Assembly (NCBI GenBank): GCA_029204045.2
Contig: CM055065.1
Coordinates: 14,100,508-14,164,507, forward strand
Length of the DNA stretch: 64,000 bases
DNA from: Tillandsia leiboldiana
Lineage: Eukaryota; Streptophyta; Magnoliopsida; Poales; Bromeliaceae
Direction of reading: 5' to 3'
The translations under genes and the position numbers were made by a program. Numbering within the stretch: position 1 is the first letter of the stretch; every line of letters begins with the position of its first letter. Below, piece after piece: positions 53,524 to 64,000 of the stretch. The notes below the pieces were generated by a model. It did no database searches. It saw only the letters and a program-made list of their open reading frames with translations, and was not told where the DNA came from.

Positions 53524-56364
53524 TCCTCCCCCACTAAAGAAAGTTTCGTCCTCGAAACTAGCTCAATTCCACCAGGAGTCGCAAACACCAAGGGTAAGTA
53601 CTCAACATCATCATCTCCAGCTCCTAAATCATCACTCACTCCCCGTGATTACTCCCAACAACAACAACAACAACAACAAGTACGGTATAGCCCGGTTGCG
53701 CAACCTCTAATCTCACGAGCCAGAATTCGCAACGGGCGTCCCTCGTACTCCAAACATTCCTAGATCTCAAATGGGGCGAGTCAATCACGGGCGAGGAATC
53801 CAAAACATAAACTTCCGGAGCTGAGACATGAAACACAAAAGGGGTTCCATCCCAAAGTTAGGGAAACCAGATAACCGCCAGTGCAACACACACCAAACCA
53901 CAACCGGTGTCAACTCAACCAAGGCAACCCGAAGCACACCCACACGATTAACCAATAAGGAAATAAGCCCTAACAAGGAAAGGTCCTCACTCGGTCACTC
54001 CCGAATCTGGACCATCCGAGTGAACTACTCAGCCGTGGTCTATCATCCAAAGGAACCCTCAGGGACACAACCACAAGCCATGTTTGCCCCAATAGTCCAC
54101 ACAGCGCCAGCTGTGGAATTATCAAACTCATCCCCAGACAGCTTTCCTGCGCCAGGTATCCGCCATCACAGTGGCCCTGTCGGGGTAATCCAAAATGCTC
54201 AACAATAACCCAACTGTAATTCCACAGTCGCTTTAGGAGGCATCACTAAAACTCGCAGATATCTCTCCCAACACTGGAAATACTAGAATTGGCGCTGGTA
54301 GCAATCTCAATAATCTGGCATACAGCTTCCTTCACCTAAGCATTATAGCACATCCACAAGTGCTCCTCATGCCCCAAGTCGCTCTGGGAGTAAAAATATC
54401 CCTGGAGGATCTTGTTACCAATCCAATCAGGTATTCGCACCATACTATAACTGCCGGAGCACGACTCCATCAAAAGGTCCTAGATACCACCCGGACCTGT
54501 CTACCCTCGAACCATAAAAAGACCCTCAGAGTCGTGTATCCACGACGTGGCACTAGGTCAAACAGACCCCTCAATCCATCAGATCCTGCAACTGCGCCAT
54601 CAGCTCTCTCAGCTCTACAAGCGACATCCAATGAGGTGCTATCGATGGTGGCGCGGTTCCCCGAACCACGGCAAACGCAATCTCTATCTCCCTAACCGGC
54701 GGCATCACAAACAGCTCCGGTGAAATCACACCCGGGATCTCGTAGGCAACAGAGATATCCTTGAATCCCAGTGCCGCCAAAAGCACCTCTCACACTGTCG
54801 CTACAACCTGTATGCTCTGGTAATCTCAACCATCAAGCCCCCCTCTCGTCTGCCTCACAGAAGGTCAAAGTCCTCTCTTCTGCAGTCTAACATCCTGTGG
54901 CACTGTGCCAACCAATCTCAAGCACCTGGTCAAAACACCAACTACCACAATTACCAATAAGTCTGCCGGTACTCGCAGTCTCAGCTGCACTAGACATGAT
55001 CCAAAAGTCTCCTCCACATGCACAACAACAACAGAAACCTGTACCTCTAGTGCACGTGGTAACAGATCTGCCTCTAGCCCAGGCAAGAATAAAACATGCT
55101 CTAACTCCGACTGTTGTGGTGAAATCCTACCTGCGACACTCGATCCACTACCGTGGCGCCCTCCAACCAGGCGGCACAGATGCATCCGCTCAAAGCAAGT
55201 GGTTGTCGCTCAATCTGCCTGAAAATCAGGACTATCCCCAAGGGAGTACGACCTCTGTCTCTGCTCACATTGAGGCGACGAATAGGGTCCTCCGCAGATA
55301 ACAAATCCACGCTACCGCTGCGCTACTCCGATACAAACGCTGATACTGCCATCGGGGTCCACCCGATCCCTGATATCTCAGAAATCCTATACCTCGGAGA
55401 AAGAAATCAGAAATGCCTCTGCCGGCTGATCTGTCCTCCATCACCCGGCGCCAAGCGCCAATATCCAGCACTCGCCCCTTGCGGCAGATCCCTAACCAAA
55501 GGAACTGCAGCGCCACGCTCCATACACGACGGCTACTCCACCGAGGCATCAATAATCCATAACAGAGGGACCAACTAAGCTGAAAGGTATCCTGGCGCAA
55601 ACCACTCCCAGACTCACATATCCTATGCGCTTCGTCCCTCGGAAACTGGAGCGCGCAGTTCAACAACTGCATACACTCTCTAGCCCGGAGAGGCTCTCAA
55701 TTAATCACTCCATCAACACCAACCACGACTCTGCCTCCAAAGGCTCCAAACTCAATCTTACGAGTCGGGGTGGATCATCTGCCAAATCTGGCTCAATAGA
55801 TCGATCATGCCCCACAGCTCCTCTGCCGTCAACTATCCACCCTGCCTCGGTGCCTCGACACTAAACATTGGCACAGAGGGGGCTATTCAGTGCTCCGACA
55901 ACTGTGTCACCAATATCAGCTGCTCACTCTGTCGCTGATAAGCTTCTGACAATCCTGTCATCTGGGTCCGGAGTTCTCTGACCTCAATCCGGGTATCCGG
56001 CCCAAAACCAACTGCTCAAGCTCAACTGCTATGACAGGATGCACACGGGTCAAAACCCAGCGTCGGGGAGACACAGCCCGCCACGACGAAACCACAAAAC
56101 AGCACACAACAACGCTCGACCCAATCCAGCGAAAGTCTAAAGCATGTCACCCGTTCCACAGCATTATGTTGTCTGCAGACAACATAATCACTTAGGAGAA
56201 TAAACATGCCAATCACTCCTCCCGTCCCTTGGGAGAGGTAAAACTCAATCAGGACTCTCGCTAAAAGTCACGACTCTCACGAAGTCAACCAAGGGTCAAA
56301 CTATAAGCCTAGGGTTTCTAAGTCCACCATGACCTACAACCTAGGCTCTGATACCACTCTAATC
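53524..56364 (-). mobile_element. Internal region 2 of the H chain
   Basis: This appears identical to internal region 1 at a constant offset of 7686 bp: chromodomain relic 53636-53836, RT relic 54571-54786, protease-region relic 54865-55185, palindrome 56163-56188, primer site 56346-56356 and (CAA)8 at 53656-53679. No coherent gene is seen. Confidence 0.8.
56163..56188 (-). other. Perfect 26-bp leader palindrome, internal region 2
   Basis: Identical to 48477-48502. Confidence 0.75.
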
Positions 56365-59300
56365 TGTCACGCCCCGGGGTCGAAACTGCGACCCGGGCTC
56401 GCCAACAGATCCGCCACCTATGCCACCCTGCATAAGCGAAGCGTCCTACCTGCAAGAAAAGTACTACAGCTAAACAGATATCAGAGCTATAAATAAAAAT
56501 CTGCTGTATAACTAAAATCAATCACTGTACATCTGGAAATAATACAACAATGTCCGCCTCCCAAAAGAATAATAAAAATATAATATCCTCAAATACAAGC
56601 TCTGAACCAAACCGGAAGGTAACTCCAATAAATACACCAGTGTACAGTCTCTCGATACATGAAATATCCTCGCTACATCAGTCTCTCAAAAGAGGAAAAA
56701 GAAACAACTAAACTACAGAAGATCTCCTCTGAAGGGGTACCGCTACTCTCCAACGACGGGTAGGGATCTAGCACGCGACTCCCTTGCCTCGATCGACAAC
56801 CGCAGAATCAGCAACACCCGCCAAGACTCTGCAAAAACAAAGGAGAGGAAGGAAAAAGGAGGGGGAAAACCCCCAAAGGGTGTGAGAACTACATCAAAAA
56901 GGGAGTTCTCAGTGGGTACCATCGCTAGACCCGACGGTCGGCCCACCAAGTCCTCAAAAGACAAAAACTAACCAAAGCCGTAAAGACTGACAAAAAGAAG
57001 CTGGACCCTCCCAACAGCTATCAAGCCACTAAGCTTGCTATGACTGCCATGCCTGCCTATGCCTGCCATGCCTGCTATGCCTGCCATGCCTGCTCTGCCT
57101 GCTTATGCCTGCCATGCCTACTATGCCTGCCCTGCCTACTATGCCTACTATGCCTGCCATGCCTGCCTGCCTGCCATGCCTGCCTATGCCTGCCCTGCCT
57201 GCTATGCCTACTATGCCTGCCATGCCAGCCTGCCTGCCATGCCTGCCTATGCCTGCCCTGCCTGCTATGCCTACTATGCCTGCCATGCCTGCCTGCCTGC
57301 CATGCCCGCCTATGCCTGCCCTGCCTGCTATGCCTACTATGCCTGCCATGCCTGCCTGCCTGCCATGCCCGCCTATGCCTGCCCTGCCTGCTATGCCTAC
57401 TATGCCTGCCATGCCTGTCTGCCTGCCATGCCCGCCTATGCCTGCCCTGCCTGCTATGCCTGCCCTACAACGGTCAACAACCCACAATGACCTTGGGACC
57501 ACCGTACCCCTAAACGGTTCCCAACAACACTAGTACTGATCCAAACACCGCCACTAGACTCCACTCGGTCCCCCCGACACGAGCGCAACAAAAAAACAAA
57601 AGCCTGTAATAAGCCCAATCTAATGCCACCAGTAGACACTGGTACTGCCTGCTCTGCCTGCCGCGACGGGTATGCCAGCCTACGCATAACACCGAAGCAA
57701 AGGAGTCTCAAGGACTCAAAGTCTGTCTGCCGCGCACTCCGGAGTGGCACTCGAGGGGAGCGACCCACACGAGTAAAGTATCTCAGTATCCAGTAACATA
57801 AGTATCATAATCAGCAGGACTGGATCATGACTCTGATCAAAGTGGGAAAACCCATCCACTAGAGAAATCAGATACCCAATCTGGTGCATAAATAAATGTC
57901 CGGTCAACCGCCCAATATCCGCGGTTGCCGCAAAGCCCCACAACTAATCCAACCTGTCCCAGACACCAAGTCCCGACTACACTACCCAGAACCCCTGCTG
58001 GAACCTGAGCAACACAGACCACCTGACTAACAAAGAAGGAGAAGAGGATAACATGGTTTCTCCTAAGTCAAGTTCCAAAAGTAGTGTAGCGGTAAAAGAT
58101 GGCCTAACTACATGTCCATGCACGCATGCTTTGTTCTCAGAAATAATAAAAGTGGGTGAAGCATATATTAGTAAAGCATGCTAAAACATTCCTACTATGG
58201 TATACCAATCTCACCCAAGTGGGTCATTCCTTGCTTACCTCTCGCTCATATCGGTTGCACATCAAATACGCCTGTTATCAATCATAGAGGGATGATAACC
58301 CCACATGTGCACTTACATCCACTATGATATAGAAATCTTATACAGTTACTAAATTAAGCTTACCCACCTGAAGTGCTCAATCCAAGGTAAACCTGAAGTC
58401 GGTGAAGAGTGTAGACGCTCACAGTCCAAATTCTGCCGAAACTGCATCCTCGGTACATGTCGCGCAAACCTTGGCTCTAAACAGCTAAAAGTACCCCGAA
58501 ATCAAAGTCTACAGATCCATCGGGTCCTGCAACACATGTAAACACCCCTGGGTACAACAATAAGGTCCAACATTACACCTTCATTCCCAAAATTAACCAC
58601 GCACAAACACACAGAAAATCAGTCCCACAGATATGCTTATTTCACCTGCCGAAAGTGCCCAGAAAAATCCCATAAAAATATCACAGCAATCCTCGCGTCG
58701 ATACCTTCGAAACGAGTACCTGCACGTCCAATTCTGAGCCCCGTAGGCCGAGTTACAAATTCCACAGTGCAGGTGCGCAAAACTACACAGCAACATAACT
58801 GTAATTCCATTTACAGATAAGGGGAAGAACATATACCTTCGGGCAAAACTCAGAAAAATCCAAGAAAAATACTGTGATATTCCTTGCGTCGAGTAGATGA
58901 AAAAAGTGTACAAGCACGTCACCATACGATGCCCGGTTGCGGAGATATCGCCGAAAGACCATGCCGCTGTCCAAATCTCCATCACAGAAATGGGGTCACA
59001 GTAAGCTCGAACAAACACCTTGAAAAGCGCGAAATGAGGGAAAACCGAAAATACCTAGATCGTAGAACTGTCCGTCGCGGATCCAGCGGCAAAGAAATCG
59101 CTCGAAAAGGTGGTCGGAGTAGGCCGGGGGAGCTCGCGCACCGAAACGCGACGAAGGGGAACCCAAATGGACGAGCGTCGCGCCGCGCCGTAAAAATGGA
59201 AACCTCGATAAGCGTGCCACCAAAAATCTCAAAACTTTGCAGAAGGATGCATCCAAGCTCGGGGATCATCTTTACTGAAGGCACCATGGCGAGAGGAGGC

Positions 59301-60269
59301 TCGGAAAAGCTGGAAAAAGGGGAAAGAAGAAGGCTCGGATCGCTTTTATAGGCTCCAAAAACAATTCAGGAAATACCGAATATGTCCGGATTTCCGGGCG
59401 CATGGGACTTTCGGGCGCGCACTGTAGCAGCCCGAAATCCCCCCCCGCGCGCACTGTAGCAGCCCGGAACTCAGCTGGGCTTCCACGTCGCCCGCCAAAC
59501 AGGCGACAGCAACCCCTGCCGCTCACAATGCGACACGTGGCACCACCAGACGCCGACACGTGGCCGCCCACGCGCGGGAACCGCCCGTCAACGCGCCCAC
59601 GTGCGCTCTGCGCCCGCCGCCTGCGCCTCTGCATGCACGCTTCCCGAGGCGCCCGCAGCTGCACCGTGGACCGAGTGCACGTGGACCGGCCAACCGGTGT
59701 GCGCCACGCGTCCCCCCACCGGTCCACCGTACACCCGCCTTTCCCGTGGACCGCGCCCGCTGCGCCGGCCCAACCGGGAGCCGCCACGTGGCCCACGACC
59801 GGTGCACGCCTCCGCGGTGGACCGCGCACCTGCCAGAGCCTGCTCCGCCGCGCTCCGCCGCCGTACGCCGCCGCCGCCGGTGCCGGAACAGTAACTTTGC
59901 CTCGAAAAACGTGCCGAATCATCCGGACTCCGGAAAAAGCAAGTGAATAGCCCATTTTCATCGTTTTCGTGCGCTGAATCCAAATCCGAAGTCCAATTTG
60001 CGAAATTCCAACTCTAAAAATTGCCGAAGGCGTCCGGGAAGATGTTCCTTGATCCAAACTTCGCCCCGAGTCCAATTTTAATATCCTTTGCGCGCGAAAC
60101 CACTTCTAAGCATTAAATGGGGCTCTCTGACTACCCTCGTGATCCAATTAACACTCCGAGTCCAACAAAAGTGTCCAATTGGTGTACAACCGCCACCGAC
60201 ACGCCACAAAGGCCCCCCAGAAGCTGCTGGTCAGCCAGTAATCACATCAGGGAAAACCAGGTCCTCACA
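56365..60269 (-). repeat. LTR H3 (outer 5' LTR of the chain)
   Basis: The LTR is 3905 bp, nearly identical to H1. The GCCTGCCAT array is at 57038-57470 and the TATA box at 59343-59352. It is followed by GAGCA, the target duplication. Confidence 0.9.
57038..57470 (-). repeat. GCCTGCCAT minisatellite in H3
   Basis: Same unit as H1; the number of higher-order units is somewhat different (array shorter by about 60 bp). Confidence 0.8.
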
Positions 60270-60598
60270 GAGCAGGTGACCGGGGCAGGTGACCGTACGG
60301 CGGGCAGGTGACCGAACGGCGTGGCAGGGGTTGACGAATGGGCAGCCACATGTCAGCATAGAATTGGGCCACGTGGCGCGACCGCAGCGGCTGGCGCCGC
60401 TGTGCGCTGTGCGGTGTGCCACGTGGCGCTCAGGGATTGGTTCTTTTTGGTGTTTGCTGTTTTGGGACACGTGGTGCTCCAGGAACGTTCCGGGCTCGAC
60501 GGTTTGGGGTGCATTTTTGGGTCCCTGTAGCAGCCCGAATCATTCGGGCGCCCGAAAAATAGGACACAGATGTCATTTTTGGATTTGTTGAGTTGGGG

Positions 60599-60609
60599 CT
60601 ATAAATACC
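60599..60609 (+). promoter_or_regulatory. TATA box of LTR H4
   Basis: CTATAAATACC, about 43 bp after the GC palindrome TTCGGGCGCCCGAA. Confidence 0.7.
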
Positions 60610-62462
60610 TCCCTTTGGCCTGCGGTTTGAGGCTTTTCCCGAGCTCCCCTCTCTTTGAAACCTTAAGCAAAGTTGTTCATCTTCCTGTGGAGCATCTCGT
60701 GGAGAAGTTTGGGAATTTTGGTGGCACGCACTTCGAGTTATGCGGCTTTTCGGCGCAGTGCGACTTTCCTTCACCGGTGATCCCCTTCGTCGCGTTTTTG
60801 TGCGCATGCTCCCATGGCTTACTCAGACCATTGTTTTCGGCGATTTTTGTGGCAGCGTGTTCACGAGAGGCAAGGCTTCGTTTTTCATGTTGATTACTTC
60901 TTCGCATTTCGAGTTTTTGGCACAGTTCCCGAGGCATCTCTGAGACACTGTTTTTCTATGGTGATTTTGGACAGCATGAGCTTGTTGGATTTATTTCTCA
61001 GCCTACGGACATCGGAATGAGGTGTTTAATGTGTCGATTGATATCTGCTCTTCGAGAGAGGAACGCACCCGTGTTTTTATTGGATTTTTTAGAGGTCGTT
61101 TAAAGTGTGATAATTAAGCTTCTTTACTGCTGTTTTTCCAGCAGGACTGTGTTCTTGAGGGAATGGCTTCCAACGTTGTCCAAATTGTTTCTTGGCCTAC
61201 AGGTATCAGAACGGAGCGCTTAAATAGTCGATTTGGGGCTACTCGTCGCGAGGATCGCAACCGTGATTTTTTTGGAATTTTTGGAGGTCTGTATACAGGT
61301 GAAAAGGCTCCTTCTCTCTGCTGGTTGGTACAAAACAGCATATGCTGTTTTGAGAGTTTTGGTTGTGATGTAATTGATTCTCGGCTTCGATGTTGTTTGT
61401 TGGAACAATGGTTTGTGCGACTGTTTACCGAGGGAGCGGATCCGGCAGATTTTGGATTTCGTGTGGCTGCGTACTTCACCGACTCCAGCTTTGCCTGTGG
61501 AATGCTTTTCAGGTGGGTGCTTTGTTCCGAGAACCGGTGGACGGTTCTCTAACTCTATATGTTAGAATTGCATGCAGGTGTAGGGTACAATACCTGGGAT
61601 TGATTGGTAAGCTTAACAATGTTGATTTATGGGAATTGCAAGTTAATTATTCATATTATGACAATGGTATTAATCAGATATTTATGTTGATGATTAGCGG
61701 AAGCTTACCTAAGGCAAGGTTACCCTATATGATTAATTATCATACCATGTTAGCACATAACCTTTTATGAGGCTGGTTTATGCAATGGGATAGGATTATG
61801 CAGTTATGTGCAGGTTCTACTCTGAGGAGCGATTATGGATCGAGGATTATGGACAGGTATAGTCATTGATAATTTTGGCATGAGGTTTATTTTCCTTATT
61901 CTTCTTTGAGGACAAATGCATGCTTGTATGGACATATAGCTAGGCCATCTTTTACTGCTACACTACATATTGGAACTTGACTTAGGAGAAACCATGCTAT
62001 TCTTTTCTCCTTCTTGTTAGTCAGGCGGTCTGTGTTGCTCGGGTGTGAGCAGGGGTCTGGGGTAGTGTAGTAGGAACATTGGTGTCAGGGACGGGTTGTG
62101 CTGGATTGCGGCTGGCAGGGTTTTGGCGGTGACCGCGGACTCGGGGTGGTTGACCGGAGGTCGGTTATAGGACTTGATTATAGATGGCAGGGTATTGCGG
62201 CAACCGCGGATATTGGGCGGTTGACCGGATATTTACTTATGCATCAGATTGGGTATCAGGTTTCTCTAGTGGACGGAGTTTTCCACTTTTGAGTACTATT
62301 GCCTCTGTATGAGGACCGGGGTTTTCTTCTGGGGATGGATTTTCCCACTTTGATCAGAGTCTTGATCCAGTCCTGCTCTTTTACGATACTTATGTTACTG
62401 GTTACTGAGGTACTTTACTCGTGTGAGTCGCTCCCCTCGAGTGCCACTCCGGAGTGTGCGTC

Positions 62463-62700
62463 AGACAGACTTTGAGTCCTTGAGACTCCTTTGCTTCGGT
62501 GTTATGCATAGGCTGGCATACCCGTTGCAGCCGGCAGGCGTTAGACAGACTTTGAGTCCTTGAGACTCCTTTGCTTCGGTGTTATGCATAGGCTGGCATA
62601 CCCGTTGCGGCCGGCAGGCGTCAGACAGACTTTGAGTCCTTGAGACTCCCTTGCTTCGGTGTTATGCATAGGCTGGCATACCCGTTGCGGCAGGCGGAGC
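62463..62700 (+). repeat. 80-bp tandem triplication in H4
   Basis: Three copies begin AGACAGACTTTGAGTCC at 62463, 62543 and 62623. H1 and H3 have one copy (inverted), so the expansion is specific to H4. Confidence 0.8.
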
Positions 62701-63831
62701 AGGCAGTGCCAGTTTTACTGGTCCATCGATTGGGTCTATTCAGACGGATACTTTTACTTTTGCACTCGTGCCTGGGGAACGAGTGGAGGCTGGCAGTTGT
62801 GTTTAGACCAATACTACTGTTGTTGGGAACCGTTCGGGGTTTGACGGTGGTCCCGTGGTCGTTGTGAGTTCTTTGACCATTGTGTGAGAGGTTGAGCATC
62901 TTGAGTCTATCCGTTCTGAGAGAGAGGGCATGGATTTTGACTATAGCCTGCATGAGCCATTACTCGATAGCGAGTTAGTCCGTTTGGACGCCCTACGTAA
63001 TTCCTGCCCGTCAGCGGGAGGTGGTTGTAGGTGGGCGCAGGTTTGACTGGACCCGATGTGGCAGTCAGCTCGATTGGGTCGATTGAGCACCTCGTGTGCG
63101 AGTGTTGCATATCTTTATCAGAGTGTCCCCATTTGAGCTTTTAGATAGAGGCATGGTAGCTGTAGAGTGTCTCCAGCTTCTTCTTTCAGTTTTATTGCAT
63201 TGGTCATCTTTTGCCTCTTGTGGACTTGGTGGGCAGATCGTCGGACCTGGTGGCGACACCCACTGAGAACTCCTTTTTGGTGTAGTTCTCACACCCGTTG
63301 GGGGTTTCCCCCCTTTTTGTCCCTTCTCTCCTTTGTTTTGCAGAGTCCTAGCGGGTGTTGCTGATTCTGCGGTTGCTGTTCGAGGCGAGGGAGTCGTGAG
63401 CTAGATCCCTACCTATCTTTGGAGAGTAGCGGTACCCCTTTCAGAGGAGATCTTCAGTACAGTCGGTAGATTAGTGTTTTTATTTTTCTCTTTGAGAGAC
63501 TGATGTATTGTGAGGATCTGACTTGTACTGAGAGTCTGTACACTGATGTATCATTTATTTATTCAGGATTACCTCCCTGTTGAGTCCAGAGTTTTGTATT
63601 TGAGGTTATGGTATGATTATCATTTTTGGGAGATGGACTGTATACCTTTATTTCCAGTTGTACAGATCATTGGTTTTAATTTTACAGCAGTTTTATCTTT
63701 TAGCTCTGATATCTGTTTAGCTGTAGCACTTTTCTTGCAGGTAGGACGCTTCGCCTATGCGGGTTTGGCATAGGTGGCGGATCTGTTGGCGAGCCCGGGT
63801 CGCAGTTTCGACCCCGGGGCGTGACACATGC

Positions 63832-64000
63832 ATTCTATCAAATAGAATTAGAGAACCGTCCACCGGTTCTGGAGACAAGGAACCCACCTGTAACGCTTTC
63901 CGCAGGCAAAGCCGAAGTCGGTGAAGTGCGTAGTCGCTCACAATCCAAAATCTGTCGAAACTGCACCCTCGATACTCGGTCGTACAAGCCTCGGCTCCAA
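63832..64000 (-). repeat. LTR H5, continuation
   Basis: This resumes after the H4 target duplication and is colinear with H1 around 43920-44050 (GAAGTCGGTGAAG...). It runs out of the window. Confidence 0.7.

Larger units (their letters stand above)
41887..60269 (-). mobile_element. H chain: LTR-internal-LTR-internal-LTR, target site GAGCA
   Basis: Three LTRs (41887-45837, 48679-53523, 56365-60269) alternate with two internal regions of 2841 bp (45838-48678, 53524-56364) that look identical. All are minus oriented. GAGCA lies on both outer sides (41882-41886 and 60270-60274). One element therefore integrated and was later extended by unequal recombination, unless the assembly duplicated it around the N gap. 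The internal regions keep a primer site and a polypurine tract but only relics of gag-pol, so the element is non-autonomous and must have used proteins of a relative such as D. Confidence 0.85.
60275..63826 (+). repeat. LTR H4, remainder
   Basis: This continues 41305-41886 after the chain. It has three short CAGGTGACCG units at 60275-60310, G-box-like CACGTGG cores, a GC palindrome (60543-60556), a TATA box (60599-60609), an AT-rich stretch, three 80-bp tandem copies (62463-62700) and the end GGGGCGTGACA. CATGC at 63827-63831 pairs with 41300-41304. It has no primer site or internal region, so it is a solo LTR. ORFs inside have no recognisable product. Confidence 0.8.

Noticed and set aside
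60314..61770. Several plus ORFs of 60-130 codons in LTR H4
   Set aside because: They lie in LTR sequence colinear with H1/H3 inverted, have no recognisable domain and are not conserved as frames.

Overview
The window is plant nuclear DNA made almost entirely of LTR retrotransposons. I found no host gene, tRNA or rRNA. A seed plant is indicated by two features. First, the Ty1/copia elements are of the SIRE/Maximus (Sirevirus) type: long gag, Met-tRNA primer site and a third ORF downstream of pol. Second, the Ty3/gypsy elements are Del/Tekay-type chromoviruses: chromodomain after the integrase and LTRs of 3-5 kb that begin or end in the TGTCACGCCCC motif. The species cannot be told from the sequence.

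The layout is a nest of insertions. (1) 1-1770 is the 3' end of a plus-strand Sirevirus, copy A. (2) 1771-11456 is a nearly complete minus-strand Sirevirus, copy B, with ORF3, pol, gag and 5' LTR; its 3' LTR is interrupted by A, and B sits in a chromovirus LTR, G1 (11457-12129). (3) 12130-12265 is a duplicated scrap of Sirevirus ORF3. It is followed by a second G-type LTR (G2, 12266-12416 and 28836-29769), which holds a plus-strand LTR (LTR', 12417-12861 and 28313-28835). That LTR in turn holds a minus-strand Tekay element, D (12862-28312). D's 5' LTR carries a 4.4-kb solo LTR, E (22314-26729). (4) 29770-30108 and 34967-39369 are a third Sirevirus, copy C, split by the 4.9-kb solo LTR F (30109-34966). 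(5) C's integrase is broken by LTR H5 (39370-41304, resuming at 63832). H5 is broken by plus-strand LTR H4 (41305-41886, resuming after 60269). H4 is broken by an LTR-internal-LTR-internal-LTR chain (41887-60269).

Target-site duplications support the main steps: CCTGC around E, CATGC around H4, GAGCA around the whole H1-3 chain, and CCGGC/CCGAC around LTR'. A 100-N assembly gap lies at 51660-51759, with duplicated sequence on both sides.

The least ordinary signals are non-coding. The Sirevirus LTR has an array of eight GTGGATTC octamers, most of them enclosed by arms that differ between units yet stay complementary. The same LTR has paired GATCCGGATC palindromes upstream of its TATA box, and the motif recurs upstream of ORF3 next to a putative 384-nt 5'-leader intron seen in both B and C. 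The E/F LTRs hold a hairpin-like minisatellite. A 26-bp palindrome lies in the leader of the chromoviruses. A GC palindrome stands about 40 bp upstream of the TATA-like element in several diverged chromovirus LTRs. Coding regions are mostly decayed, so most of these elements are not autonomous as they stand.
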